From the NCBI GenBank assembly GCA_030674185.1, contig CM060306.1, forward strand, positions 5,001 through 69,000: a stretch of DNA of 64,000 bases, given 5' to 3'. Origin of the DNA: Monoplex corrugatus. Lineage: Eukaryota; Mollusca; Gastropoda; Littorinimorpha; Ranellidae. Shown piece after piece: positions 41,827 through 53,625 of the stretch. The notes beneath the pieces are model-generated. The model worked only from the letters and a program-made list of their open reading frames with translations, was not told where the DNA came from and did not search any database. The number at the start of each line of letters is the position of its first letter. Position 1 is the first letter of the stretch. The position numbers and the translations under genes are program-made.

Positions 41827-43797
41827 GCATACACCCCATTGTGTACAATTTCATCCAGAATGTCAAGCAGGATCAACCCACTAGCCAAAAATCAGGAAAA
41901 ACACTGTTTAAAGAAGTAAGTTTTTAAACTTGTTTTGAAAGATGGTAGAGTTTTAGAGTGGCGGACGGACTGAGGCAACAAGTTCCATGTCTGAACAGCA
42001 AAAACTGCAAAGGCTCTACCACCGTGAGTTTCTCTGTTATATTTTGGCACACGAAACTTCTTGTCATCCACAGAAGAGCGGAGTGATCGAGAAGGTACGT
42101 AGACAGTCAAGAGTTCAGAGAGATAGTCAGGAGCAGTTCCAGAAATGATGTGATAACAAAGGCAGCAAATCTTGTATTTTATTCTTTGTTCAACCGGGAG
42201 CCAGTGCAGTGTCTGAAACAGGGGTGTGCAGTGCTGTGACCTACGTGCCTTGAAGATGAGTTTAGCTGCAGAGTTCTGAACTTGTTGCAAATGTTTGAGA
42301 TGTTTCTGAGGGCAACCCGCAAGGAGTGAATTGCAATAATCTAACCTAGACAGAATGCATGCAGTAACTAACGTCTTGGTTGCGTCTAATGTAAGGTAGT
42401 GTCTAATAGAATTAATGCGTCTAAGTTCGATGTATGCAGCCTGACATGTTTTGATGATGTGCTGGTGCATGGAGAGATTATGGTCAAAGACAAAACCGAG
42501 GTCACGAACGCAATCAGAAAAAGCAATAGCGGTATTACCGACAGTAATAGTGGAAGGCAGAGAAGAAAGATCTGCAGGCAATGGAGAAACACGAAGGGCT
42601 TCAGTCTTGTCATCATTCAACTTAAGTCGATTTTCATACATCCAGGATTTTACTTCAGAAACGCAGTTCTGAAGAGACTGAACTAGATGATCGTAGTTAG
42701 AAGGAGAATCAGTATGATTGAGCTGGGTATCGTCCGCATACATTTCATGACGGATGGAATGTGAGTCAATAAGGTGGGTCAGAGGAGAAGTATACAATAT
42801 GAAAAGCACAGGACCCAGAACAGAGCCTTGAGGCACGCCAAAATCCAAAGGCAGCTCAGAAGATTTGTTTCCGTCGACAAGTACGGTTTGCTTTCTTTCT
42901 GAAAGATAAGATCGAAACCAGTGTAAAGCAGATTTTTGAATTCCAAAGTTGTTTTCCAAACGGGAAAGCAAAATTTCATGGTCAATAGTATCGAAAGCAG
43001 CTGAAAGATCCAAAAGGAGAAGAATAGAAATTTTGTTTTGATCCAGAGAGGTCAAAAGATCATTGAGAATACGAAGCAGAACAGTTTCTGTGCTGTGCCC
43101 TGGCCTGTAAGCGGATTGGTGAGGACTAAGGAGGTTATGGGATGAGAGATGGGAGAAAAGCTGGTCTAGAATCAGACGTTCAAGCAGTTTAGAAAGAAAT
43201 GGAAGATTGGAAATCGGTCTGTAATTTTTCAGGTCATTTTTGTTGAGGTTAGATTTTTTCAGCAAGGGCTTAACAATGGCAGTCTTAAATTCACGGGGAA
43301 CAATTCCAGTGGTAATAGACTGATTCATGATGTTTGTAATGGTCGGCAAGAGAAGATCCACATGTTGAAAGAGAAGTTTGGTTGGAATGGGATCAAGTTC
43401 ACATGATTTAGGGGGAGTCTTAAGAATGGTCTTCCGGACAAGGTCTTCAGAAACTGGAATGAAATTTACAAGTGGTGAGTCAGAAAACGACACAGTGTTT
43501 GAACCAGTACTTTGAAATGGTGGAAAACTGTCACGGATCTTGAGAATTTTCTTATGGAAAAAATCGGCAAAAATGTGTGGGAGCAGTTTGACATCGGACA
43601 CAGTGGGAAGAGACACAGGTTTGATTTTTCCAAGAAGCGAGGACATATTGTGAAAGAGTTGTTTACAAGTGGTAGAACTGGACACTAGCGAAGAATAAAA
43701 AGCTGTTTTCGCGTCGTGTACGCAATCTGCAACCGTTTGCTTTGCTGCGTCATAGATTTGTTTGTGTACTGTTAACCGTGATGACTGCCAACAGTTC
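41486..43797 (-). mobile_element. CR1/L2-like LINE, family B, 5' truncated
   Basis: The 3' end starts with (TAA)n near 41489 and the block AGAGCGCTTTCCGAAACCTC plus AAAGCGCTTTACATC, a 3' terminus distinct from family A. A (CA)n (41738-41823, TG in element sense) lies in the 3' UTR. One reading frame stays open from about 43797 to 41892. 5' truncated after the endonuclease; no clear target duplication found. Confidence 0.9.
41892..43685 (-). CDS. Family B LINE reverse transcriptase, uninterrupted frame
   Basis: 597 codons from the first Met, open for about 37 more codons upstream ([20 protein letters not shown]). Non-[59 protein letters not shown] (motif A), [20 protein letters not shown] (motif B), MYADDTQL (motif C, both Asp present), [29 protein letters not shown] and the thumb/C-terminal [20 protein letters not shown] to the end. 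Similar in order, not identical, to family A. It lacks the endonuclease because of 5' truncation, so it cannot move on its own, but the RT domain looks biochemically complete. Clean frame implies recent insertion. Confidence 0.9.
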   Translation of the reverse strand: MSSSTTCKQLFHNMSSLLGKIKPVSLPTVSDVKLLPHIFADFFHKKILKIRDSFPPFQSTGSNTVSFSDSPLVNFIPVSEDLVRKTILKTPPKSCELDPIPTKLLFQHVDLLLPTITNIMNQSITTGIVPREFKTAIVKPLLKKSNLNKNDLKNYRPISNLPFLSKLLERLILDQLFSHLSSHNLLSPHQSAYRPGHSTETVLLRILNDLLTSLDQNKISILLLLDLSAAFDTIDHEILLSRLENNFGIQKSALHWFRSYLSERKQTVLVDGNKSSELPLDFGVPQGSVLGPVLFILYTSPLTHLIDSHSIRHEMYADDTQLNHTDSPSNYDHLVQSLQNCVSEVKSWMYENRLKLNDDKTEALRVSPLPADLSSLPSTITVGNTAIAFSDCVRDLGFVFDHNLSMHQHIIKTCQAAYIELRRINSIRHYLTLDATKTLVTACILSRLDYCNSLLAGCPQKHLKHLQQVQNSAAKLIFKARRSQHCTPLFQTLHWLPVEQRIKYKICCLCYHIISGTAPDYLSELLTVYVPSRSLRSSVDDKKFRVPKYNRETHGGRAFAVFAVQTWNLLPQSVRHSKTLPSFKTSLKTYFFKQCFS

Positions 43798-44249
43798 TCT
43801 CATATTGTACACTGTACTATGAGGCACCACTATCCCTGTCTATTCATTAAACTATAAAACAGTCACAACACACAATCACTACTGATCCACATTGCTACAC
43901 TATGTACAATTGTAGCACACACATGTCTATGTGAAATGTCACAAAAGAATGTGTCACATGTCACACATACGTGACATGTGTCAGGCACACTTTGAAACAG
44001 TCCTTGCGATTGTTGCAACATGAATACACACTGCACTTCTCCCACACCATTGAAGTTTTAGATACTTTGTAAGGATTATCAGCAAATTTGCAAGCTGTGC
44101 CCTCTACTTTCCTGTTAAGTCCATAACATCAAGTCATCTGGTAAAGTTTCTTATCATCTGAAAACTGGTCACTGTCTGATCCTTCTCCCTCCATCTTGAC
44201 CAATGTGTACAAAATAATCTCAACTCCAGGTAAAGCTATAACAGATTTT
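43798..44249. other. No gene seen
   Basis: Unique-looking sequence. The only structure is an imperfect palindrome around 43954-43985 built from GTCACATGTCACAC and GTGACATGTGTC. Confidence 0.5.
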
Positions 44250-46210
44250 CAGTGTCAAAGTCACTTCTGAAACGTCGAAAGGAACATTTTCTTCTCTGTT
44301 ATGGCGGCAAGGTTGACCAAATACCTAACCGGAAACGAGTAAAAGGATTTGTCAGTCCAAAAAGGAGGCATCCCAGGAGTGTCAACCTTTAAAGAGCATG
44401 CCAAGAGGCTTTGAGAAGAAATCCAAACAGCTAACATAGAGAAGAAAGATCTTGACGTGATGTGACTTGATCTGGCGAATGCATACGCATTAGCCCCACA
44501 CAAAACGATTCAACTGGCCCTGGAGATGTAATCTTGTCCCAAAGAGCATCCAAGAAATGCTGAAGAAGTAATTTCGTGGCTTCTCAATGCGGTTCTCCAC
44601 AAAAGAATACACTACAGATTGTATCAATTTGGAGATAAGCATAGCCATGGGCTGTGCAGGTTTTCCGATACTGTTCGTGTTAGCAATGGAGGTCATCTTG
44701 AAAGAGCAGTGAGGACTTCTGACCTAGCTGACCTCAAAAACGGATACCAAATGCCCCCTCCAAAAGCCTTCATGTAGGACATGACAGAGCTTTCCACAAA
44801 AGAAGAAGAGACACGCGGGATCCTGAAGTAGCTGGGCAAAGTTGTTGCCTCATTTAGGATGAATTTCAAACCGAAAAAAGTCGTGGAGCCTCTCAATGAG
44901 GAAGCGTAAAGTAGACGAAACAGTAATGTTTACTGTCGCCAATCAGTTCATTCCAACAGTGACAGAAGAACCAGTAAAAAGCCTCAGAAAGTGGTATGAC
45001 AACTCCCTGAAAGATACACAAAGGGGTAAGGAAACCAAGCAAACGGCAGAAGAAAGTTTGCAGGTAACAGACCACTATAGCCTTCTTGGCATATACAAAG
45101 TATGGTGCCTGCAGTTCATACCAATTGCAAAGCTGCTCTGGCCTCTGTTGATATCCAATATCTGCACAAACACAGTGGAATCAATGGAGGCCAAAATCAA
45201 TAAATACACAAGGAAATGGTTTGGTGTCCCACCTACTCTCACTGATGATGCACTCTATTGTCGCCAGACAAAGCTGAAGCTATCCCTAAAACCCATTGTT
45301 GAAGAGTACAAGGCAAGAAAGGTCAAGCTTCTTAGCATGCTTGAAGACTAGGAAGATAAGGTTGTAAGATCAATCCAGCCCAAGCTGAAGACTGGTAGGA
45401 AATGGAATGTCCAAGAGGCACTGGTCGCAGTGAAAGAAACCTCATGGTGAGAGAAATAATAGGGCACACACGCAGACCAACAGGCAGGCACTGGGATTAA
45501 CAAAAATGGAATGGCTGTCAAACACCAACGGGAAGGCAAAAAGAGATAATGGTAACACAAGAGATAAAGAAAGAAGAGGATGCCACAAGACTTCATAAGG
45601 CAGTTCAGCAAGGCCAACAGGGGCAGTAGAGGACTTGGGGAAAACATCCCAAAGACGTCTAAGCTGGAATGACTTGTGGCATATGGCCCCTCTCAGAAAC
45701 AGTTTCATCCTCAGGTCTGTGTTTGACCTCCTGTCTGCGAATGTTAATCTGGTGAAATGGGGGAAATCATGTAAGCCTGTCTGCCCACTATGCCAGGGCA
45801 AACAGTGGACTATGTCCTGAGCTCATGCAAGGTAGAACTAACCCAAAGAAGCCACACATGGAGGTGCAACTGAGTTCTTCAAGGGATCACACAAGCAATC
45901 AGAACTGCGATCAGCTCTGCCAGAAAAAAGAATTTGCCACCAGAAGCTCCAACAACCTTCTACACGGGAGGAGGCAGGAAAAAGTGGCTTGAAAAAAATG
46001 CAACACCCAGAGCATGGAAGCAGGGTCTCCTAGATAAAAGGGAGGACTTGGAGTGCATGGCAAATCTCCCACAATGCAAAAACCACCCATAACTCATCAG
46101 CAGGAGTGTCATGAGACCGGACATAGTTCTCCACTCCCATTCATCCAAACAAGTGATTCTGATCAAGCTCTCTGTACCATACGAAAGCAGAATTGAGGTA
46201 TAAGACTTCA
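44250..46210 (+). pseudogene. Non-LTR-type reverse transcriptase pseudogene (family D)
   Basis: Plus strand with many stops. Legible parts: DLANAYALAPHKTIQLAL (RT motif A region), ISIAMGCAGFPILFVLAME (motif B), then 44896-45351: KRKVDETVMFTVANQFIPTV, EEPVKSLRKWYDNSLKD, YKVWCLQFIPIAKLLWPLLI and INKYTRKWFGVPPTLTDDAL. After 45600: WNDLWHMAPLRNSFILRSVF and a Cys/His knuckle PVCPLCQGK...LSSCKVEL near 45775-45840. This RT type, with KPVKSLGKWY and LPRxLWPL, is common in cnidarian and mollusc databases as an unplaced reverse transcriptase. The DD box region near 44760 reads as stop-containing text. Confidence 0.7.
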
Positions 46211-46234
46211 TAGGGCTTAAAATTCCCCCATATG

Positions 46235-46510
46235 TTGTTGGTGACCGAAAGCCAAGTGGTTAAGTCATCCGTCACAAGGGTGACTTTGCCTTGAGAAATC
46301 TGACCACACAGGATGCACAGGTTTGATTCCAGGCAGAGGACAAATTAAAAAAAAGAAAGGTGACAGCAGAGGGGCAACCAGTAGTCATGATCTGGATGCA
46401 GCCTGGTCCCCTTAAAATTCAGGAGTTAAGGGCTGAAACACTTGCTTGACGAGAATTTGTACTCTGAGGACCTTCTGCTGTCTGGCTCTCCCCAAAGTTT
46501 CTTACTACTA
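46235..46510 (+). mobile_element. tRNA-derived SINE, fullest copy
   Basis: The head has an A-box-like AAGCCAAGTGGTTAAG (46249-46264) and a B box GGTTTGATTCC (46320-46330), matching the internal Pol III promoter of tRNA-derived SINEs. The body follows: AGAGGACAAATTAAAAAAAA, GGGGCAACCAGTAGTCATGA, AGGGCTGAAACACTTGCTTG, CTTCTGCTGTCTGGCTCTCC and AGTTTCTTACTAC. Three other copies in the window share the body. It sits directly after the family D RT remnant. Confidence 0.8.
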
Positions 46511-47400
46511 ACAGATTTTCAGAGTCACCGACTCTCCCACACTTTGGATAATACTAAGCATTTCTTACCAACACACCCTGCTCCTCTACTGAACACCTGC
46601 TATATCCCATAACACTAGGCAGGCAGATAACGAGGTTTCATGGTCACTTAGTTTGCGTAGCTCTTATTTTTTAGCCGCCCAAGCTGTTGGTACGAATGAC
46701 AGCATCAGTTTCGCTAACCGCTACTGATGTTTGCCGGACTGAGGACTGAACGGGTTAAGTTCCCGCTCCAGTGTTGGCTGACCCAGCGTTCAGGGGGTGG
46801 AGGGGGGAGAGAGAGAGAGAGAAAGGGGAAAGCCTTCGCCTAAAACTAACGCGCAGTTTCAGTGGTCATGTGGCCATGATAGCCCACGAGTTGGCAGTGA
46901 ACAGTCAGCAGGTGCTCTTTCAACCTCGGCACAGCCTATGCTTGTCAGTTTTGTCAGCTGTCAGTGTAATCGAGTAGGCCTAACTAGTATGATCAGCTGA
47001 CCGATGGTTTGTAAAAGTCAGTGAAGTAAAACAGTGGAATGGTAACTGAAGCAGAGGATCCAAAATATGATGCTTTTTCAACCCTGTCTTGACCATGCAC
47101 TAATTTAAAAACAAGTGGGAATGCTGTAAGATGCATGCACTACACGATTGTTAGATCACTTCGTCAATAACATTTACCCAATTTAAAAGATAGGCCATTT
47201 TTACAACATCAGTAAACAGGGCAGCAGCAGTAATTGCTAAGATGATAATGACATTTATAGCACATGTCTCATGGGTGAGAGCACGCCTATAATCACAGAA
47301 AACAAACTATGCACGCCGTACATCGTGGATATGGAATTACCCACGCTAGTTTTAGAGAGACGAGCTTCCTCTCCTGTATGCATGTCACACGTGGTAGGGG
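46511..47400. other. No gene seen; contains a TTAA-type terminus
   Basis: 46733-46758 reads inward TTAACCCGTTCAGTCCTCAG, a piggyBac-type end that agrees with the left-facing TTAACTCTTTTAGTCCTGCC at 46046 minus 5 kb (41046) at 14 of the first 17 positions. A short (GA)n is at 46807-46823. The rest is unremarkable. Confidence 0.5.
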
Positions 47401-48063
47401 TGGCATCACAAGTACCGACCGATATTTGGAACAAAGAACTGACCTGCTGACCCCTGAAATCTGAGCCATGCGTGTCCGCAATTTTCGGCCTTGCCAAGAG
47501 AGATCTTGGTCAAGAGAGATCTTGGTCAAGAGAAATATTGCCAATGTATCTATTGTATAAATTGTACTCTGCAGGTAATGTACATTCATGACTAGAAATG
47601 TACACACATAGGCACATACCAGCTTGATCATGCGCATACACATAAACATACATTGAATGTTCCAATGCTGCAACATCTGTTCTCTCTCCCCCTCTTATTC
47701 TCTTACACACACACGCGCACGCGCATACATACACATACACAATCTCTCTCTCTCACACACACACACTCTCTCTCTCTCTCTCTTGCATACATACACACAC
47801 ACAGGCCAGTGTGCACCATCTACTGAATCACGGCAATGGTTTATGTGAGTCAGTACCAAAAATAACTCCAGGTGAAAGTTCTGCCTTCATTTTCAATCAA
47901 CAAAATGACGTTCACACTGACAAATACCTCCAAATACACCGAAAATGGTCCTAGATACAATAAACCACCAAGAAAACAGATGTTCTGGCATTTATGCATG
48001 GGGATTTCAGGGGTCAGCAGGTCAGTTCTTTGTTCCAAATATCGGTCGGTACTTGTGATGCCA
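47401..48063. repeat. Perfect 60-bp inverted repeat flanking 543 bp
   Basis: 47401-47460 (TGGCATCACAAGTACCGACC ... CCCCTGAAAT) is the exact reverse complement of 48004-48063. The spacer includes (CA)n and (TC)n runs (47700-47805). Could be the ends of a non-autonomous DNA element or a hairpin-forming transcript source. I see no clear target duplication outside the arms. Confidence 0.88.
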
Positions 48064-48069
48064 CTTTGA

Positions 48070-49123
48070 ACTTGAGGGAGAACCAAGGGAAGGGAACTTG
48101 AAGGGGGAAAACAAAGGGAGGGAACTTGGAGGGAAATCAAGTGGAGGGAAAAGAGAGAAAAGAGAAAAGAGAGAAAAGACACATATGGAGAGAGAAAGAG
48201 AGAGAGAGGAAGAGAAAGATAGTGAGAGAGAGAAGGAGACAGAGATGGAGGAAAGACACTGAGAGAGAGTCAGACAGAGAGAAAGAGCGAGAGATAGATC
48301 GATAAAAGAAGAAAGAGGGAGAGAGATAGAAATAAAAGGCGAGAGAGAGAGAGTAAAAAAAAAGAGAGAGAAAAGAGACATATGGAAGGAGAAAGAGAGA
48401 GAGAGACAGACAGAGACATAGAGAAATAGAAAGAGAGAGAGAGGGGAGAGAGAGATGGTGAGAGAGAGAAAGAGACAGAGAAAGAGAGTAAGAGAGAGTC
48501 AGACAGAGAGAAAGAGAAAAAGAGCGAGAAAGAGAAATATAGAGAGAAAGAAAGAGGGAGTGAGAGAGATAGAGATAGAAAGCAAGAGAGAGAGAGGCAT
48601 ATAGAGAGAGAGAAAGAGAGAGATAGAGACAGAGACACCATAGAGATAGAAAGAGAGAAACAGAGAGAGAGAGATATATATAGAGAATGAAATAGAGAGA
48701 GAGAGTGAGAAAGAGACAGAGTCAGAAAGAAAGAGAGAGAAAAGAGAGAGACAGAAAGAGAGAGAAAGGAAGAGAGAGAGAAAGAGAGAAAGATGGAGAG
48801 GGAGAGAAAAAAAGAGAGTGAGAGTGAGAGATGGATGGAGAAAGCGAGGTGAGCAAGAGAGAGAGAGAGAGAAAGAGAGACAGAGACTGAGAGAGATAAG
48901 GAAGAGAAGGAGAGAGAGACAAACAGACAGACAGACAGAGAGTGACAGAGACAGAGGCAGAGAGAGAGACAAAGACAGAGACAGATAGAGAAAGAAAGAG
49001 AGACAGGTAGCGAGAGAGAGAGACTGAAAGAGAGACAGAGAGAGAGAAAGAGAGAGAGTGGAAATGAGAGACAGAGAAATAGAGAAAGGGAGAGAGTGAG
49101 AAGTAGAGAGGGAAAGAAAGAGT

Positions 49124-49159
<36 letters not shown>

Positions 49160-50210
49160 AAGAGTGAGATAGAAATAGAATGGGGGGTGGGAGGGAGAGA
49201 GCGGAAAAAAAGACATATGGAGAGAGAGAGACTGAAACAAAGAGAAAGGGAGAGAGAGACAGACAGACAGAGAGAGAGAGAGAAAGACAGAGACAGGAGA
49301 GATAAAGAAAGAGAGAGGAGAGAGAGAGAGAGAGAGAGAAAGCGAGATAGAGAGTGAAAGAGTAAGACAAAGAGAGAGAAAGAGAGTGTAGGAGAGAGAG
49401 AGACAGTGAGAAAGAGGGAGAATCAGAGAGAGAGAGTGAGAGAGAAAGTGACAGAAAGACAGAGAGAGAAAAGAGAGATAGAGAAAGAGAGAGAAAGAAA
49501 GAAGGAGAGAGATATAGAAAGAGAGACAGAGAGAGAGAGAGAAAGTGAGAGAAAGAGAAATGGAGACAGAAAGAGAGAGAGAGAAGGAGAGACAGAGAGA
49601 GACAGAGAGAGGGAGAGAGAGAAAGAGAGACAAAGAGAAAGACTGACAGAGAGAGATAGACAGACCCACAGAGAGAGAGAGAAAGTGAGCAAGAGAGAAA
49701 GTGAGAGAGAGAGACAGAGAGAGAAAGTGAAAGAAAGGGAGAGAGGGGGGGGGAGAGAGAGAAGAGAAAGAATGACAGAGAGAGAAGAAGAAGAGAGAGA
49801 GAGTGAAAGAGAAAGAGAGAGATGGAGACATGCAGTGAGCAAGAGAAGGAGAAAGAAAGAGAGAGATGGGGAAGAGAGAGATGGGGAAGAGAAAAAGGCA
49901 GAAAGAGGGAGACAGGGAAGACAGAATGAGACATATATATAGACAGACAGACAGAAGGGGAAGAGAGAAACAGAGAGATAAGGGAGGGGAGAGAGTGGAG
50001 AGAGAGAGCAAGAGAGAGAGTTATTGGGATTGGACAGAGAGACAGAGAAGGAGAGAAAGAAATCGAGAGACAAAGAGAGGTGGTTAAGAGAAAGAGAGAG
50101 GGAAGAGAGGGGGGATCGAGAGTGAGATGGTGAGACAGAGAGATGAGGAAGACGGACAGAGAGAGACAATGAAAGATGGGGAAGAGATTTAGAGAGAGAT
50201 TTACGCAGTT
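48070..50210 (+). repeat. 2.1-kb polypurine (GA)n tract
   Basis: Almost exclusively A and G on the plus strand, composed of GAGAGA with AAAG, ACAG and GACAGA variants. The opening 110 bp shows a short repeating GGGAACTTG(G/A)AGGG unit. Homopurine strands of this length can form triplex (H-DNA). Long Ser/Leu-rich open frames on the minus strand come from the lack of stop codons in (CT)n. Confidence 0.95.
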
Positions 50211-50282
50211 TAAAATTGCTGAAATTTAATAACCTGTGACTGTGTGTTCATGTGATCATTTCGTCAAAGACTTATAAGTGTG

Positions 50283-50330
50283 TGTTCGTTCTTTGATTTA
50301 ACGTCTTTTCACTATGAGTGATATTAGACG
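50283..50330 (+). repeat. Short dispersed repeat, copy 2
   Basis: TGTTCGTTCTTTGATTTAAC followed by GTCTTTTCACTATGAGTGATATTAGACG. The same core TTGATTTAACGTCTTTTCAC TAT(A/G)AGTG is found at 20931-20958 directly after a (TG)n. Probably the end of a dispersed element family. Confidence 0.6.
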
Positions 50331-50534
50331 AAAAAAAAAAAGAGGATGAGAGATGAAAGATGGGCGGGTTGGATTTGGGGCAGAGAGGAGACAGAGTTAT
50401 AGACATAAGTAGGTGGGAAAATAGAAAAATGGAACAAGAACTTATCACTAACAATTAACATCAACAATGTGTATGGAAAATTTAACTCTAAAGTACAAAC
50501 TTCATAAACTTAAAATGATGCATTAACAGGACTC

Positions 50535-50577
<43 letters not shown>

Positions 50578-50670
50578 CGTGTGTGCGCGCGCGCGTGTGT
50601 GTGTGTATGTTGTATGTGCGTGTGTATGTGTGTATATATAGGCATCTGTGTGTGTGCGTGGTGTGCGTGT

Positions 50671-50719
<49 letters not shown>

Positions 50720-51110
50720 CATATCTGTGCATGTGCATGTGTATGTGTATCTTAGTGTGTGTGCATACGTGTGCGTGTGTGCGTGTGTGTCTGATAAGTT
50801 CGCGAGTTCGTCCACATGCACAAACTGTCAAAAATCAAATATGCTACCACAGGTTTCTGACTATTTAATTAGAAAATACATACAGGTAGAGAGAGGGAGA
50901 GAGAGGGAGAGAGAGAGAGGAAAAGAAACAGACAGAGACAGACAGACACACAGAGAGCGAGGGAGCGCGCACACGCGGGCGAGAGAGAGACAGAGACAGA
51001 GAGAGAGACCACACACACACACACACACCACACACACATGCACGCACGCACGCACGCACGCACGCACAAAAGAAACAAACACGAACACACACCCACGCAC
51101 AAACACAAAC
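50535..51110. repeat. (TG)n and (CA)/(GA)n microsatellites
   Basis: 50535-50795 is TG-rich with GCGC and GTAT interruptions; 50886-51010 is GA-rich; 51010-51110 is CA with (CGCA)n. No gene. Confidence 0.92.
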
Positions 51111-53306
51111 ACCTTGAAGATCTTGGGGACCTTGGAGAAAGTTATACTCCCGACACAAACATCAGTAAGACCATTTCAAAACAATGCAAAGTACACACTG
51201 TAAGACAAAACATGGACAATAAACAAGGATACAATGTCGCTGTATACAGGGAGAAGTAACGATTGTTTAAAATATTGGACGTGAGAGCGATAACAGTGAG
51301 ATGGTAGAAGGCTGCATGAAGTTTGGCCTAGGAATGGCTCAGTAATAGCCGTATCATGCATGGCCAAGAAACAAATAATTTCTCTCAGTATGACTGAATC
51401 TGTAGCACACTCAGAAAAGACCAAAATCACCCAAACAAGAAGATTAAATACTACTACACGCATAACGCAGACGAAGGAATACAGCAAGGAAATGAAATTC
51501 GTACAACCCATCACCAATTGATAACAAAAACCTGTAACCAAACCGTCTCAAAAGCTGTATTTACAAACGTAGAAACCTGCTCACCAACCAGTTATAATTC
51601 GTAATTGTTACCACTGTAGTCTATCCGCCGTAGCAGAAGTAAGGGGGCGGCAGAGAGGACGGGGAGAAGGAGAGTGAAATGATAGCTCCCGAAAAGAGAG
51701 AAACTATTTCAATGAGCGTTGACCGTTATTTCATTGAAAAGTGGCAACCTCGAGCAACAGCCATCATGGTCGAGTGAGTCAATAGACAGCGCCTGTGTGT
51801 GGACGACACACATTGCCGGTTAGGTCAGAGCATCGTGTGTGTTATCCTCCGCTACAGTTACAGACAGGGGGGGAGGGTGGGCAGAGTTTGTTTATCGCTG
51901 TGCGTCCCATGTTGTGCTACATCAACTGAGACAGTTAAAGGAATATGCAAGCTACTATCTCCAGGACTGTCTTTGTCAAGCAACCATTTACGAACTATTG
52001 GAAATGAAGAAACTACACTAAAAAAATTCACCATGTTGAAGAAAGACTAGTACGAACGTGGTCAGTAACAGAAAATGATCTGGTAGCTTGCCTCAACATT
52101 GTATCCAGGCCTAAAAGCATTAATCAATTAAGAAAAAGGAACCAAGATACGGTTATTATCTTTATTGTTAACTCATGTCAGTAGTTGGCTTATGGAAACT
52201 TGAAAACACACAGTATGCATGTCCACCAAAGACAGAGAATGCAGACTGCAGCAACATACTGCCTGCACAGTGTGATGCAAAGCAACGTGCACACAAGCAT
52301 CCAAGAAAAATTAGAATGCTAAAAGATTTTCTTTTATCTTTGAAAAAGGGAGGTTGGATGTTATTTAAAACACTGAAACATGGGGTGTGTCTGTAGCATT
52401 ATATAAAGTGTTATGTTAGTGATCATTTCTCAGCTGTTTATGGATGGATGTTCACATGTAGTCTGTAGCTTCCTTTCTGAATCACTAGTTGTACATTGCC
52501 TTGGAAAAAAAATATTGTAAGAACTTTTTCTTGCCCTTTCTTCAAAAGCTGAAAAGCACCAACTCTCATAAAATGTAAAATTTCTTTTTTTATTGTTCAG
52601 TGGGTGTTCGTTCACTAGCTATGTCCGTGGTTGCAAGATACAGGTAATATCTTTTCTTTTACCATATTGATTCTATGATGAACATGTTTACTTCTCATCA
52701 TATAATGTAAAAATGTGCGTTTATGAACAGTAAGATTTGTTTGCTGATAAAACTGTAATTGTGTTTCTTTGCTTTGCTTCTTGTTAAAAAGTGTACGTGA
52801 TACATGAGCTTGGATTGTAATTTAATTAAAAAGGATGTTTAAGTCATAAAAAAAAGACTAAGGACAACATAGGCCATAAGTTTACTGAATTGCCAACCTA
52901 TGATGCTACACGTATGTATCTTTGTCATTAGCCTGTAAACAAACGCCTTCAGCGAAGCGCGATGAACGGAAAAGTCTACCTGAACACACACACTGCTCAG
53001 GCCTACACCTTTCACTGCGTCAGTAGATGATACGCGGCTCTATCAACACTTACAGTTGACTTTGAAACGCTTTACTTTACAACACTTTACAAGCAAATAA
53101 TCAAGCTAGGAATAAAGTCTGCATATATGCAGAAGTAGCAAAGAACAACGAACGAAACTTTATTTCTCTAAGGCTCTCACTTTTCTCGTTGTGTGTCTCT
53201 TTTTCCTTATTTCTCTTAATATTTATCCACATGTTGTTTTAGATTTTTTTAAAACTCTATTCATGCTAATGAGTAGGTGAGGGGATCGACCGCAGTCTCC
53301 ACCATG
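51111..53306. other. No gene recognised
   Basis: Two kilobases of unique-looking sequence of normal composition. Short frames such as 51799-52050 have no recognisable motif. The stretch 51600-51900 is richer in G+C and CpG than its surroundings and could be a promoter or first exon, but I cannot support a gene model. Confidence 0.45.
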
Positions 53307-53625
53307 TATCACAGGGGGGAGATCTCTCCACCATCTGTCACGGGAAGAATTTTGGGTGATGTCATCTGGAATATGGGGGATGTTTATGTGGAATTGCCTT
53401 TCTGTATAGAGATCACACACAACAATGAGAAAGGAGAGAGACGAGTGGAAACGCACTAAGCACACTAGCAATGAGTTTCAAAAGCAGTCCACACATAGCA
53501 TTACAATTCAATATAGTTTCTTTAACTAAACACATTCAACTGAAAGCATAATCATTCATTCTCTTATTCTTATTTGCCTACGTCCTAAAGCAATCCTACT
53601 TCTCCTCCTATCAGCCCGAAACCCT
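53307..53625 (+). mobile_element. Partial copy of the TIR element found at 8852-9610
   Basis: Begins TATCACAGGGGGG and shares with the complement of 9400-9610: GGGAAGAATT, GTGTCATCT(A/G), GGGGATGT.TATG, CACACACAAC(A/G)A, GACGAG(A/T)(A/G)GAAA.GCACTAA and AGCAGTCCACACATAG, in order. Only the right-hand half is present; homology fades near 53625. 53626-54360 holds no gene; a diverged direct repeat ((A/T)ACTGAAGTAC and GGGCCTGTTTCTAC, 54085-54115 and 54202-54232) is the only structure there. Confidence 0.65.

Noticed and set aside
43945..43990. Palindrome GTCACATGTCACAC / GTGACATGTGTC as a regulatory site
   Set aside because: Imperfect, single occurrence, and no nearby gene; kept only as a note in the no-gene entry.
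48270..50169. Minus-strand open frames up to 554 codons, rich in Leu and Ser
   Set aside because: They are (CT)n read in any frame; no stop codons can occur in such DNA. Composition is purely repeat-derived.
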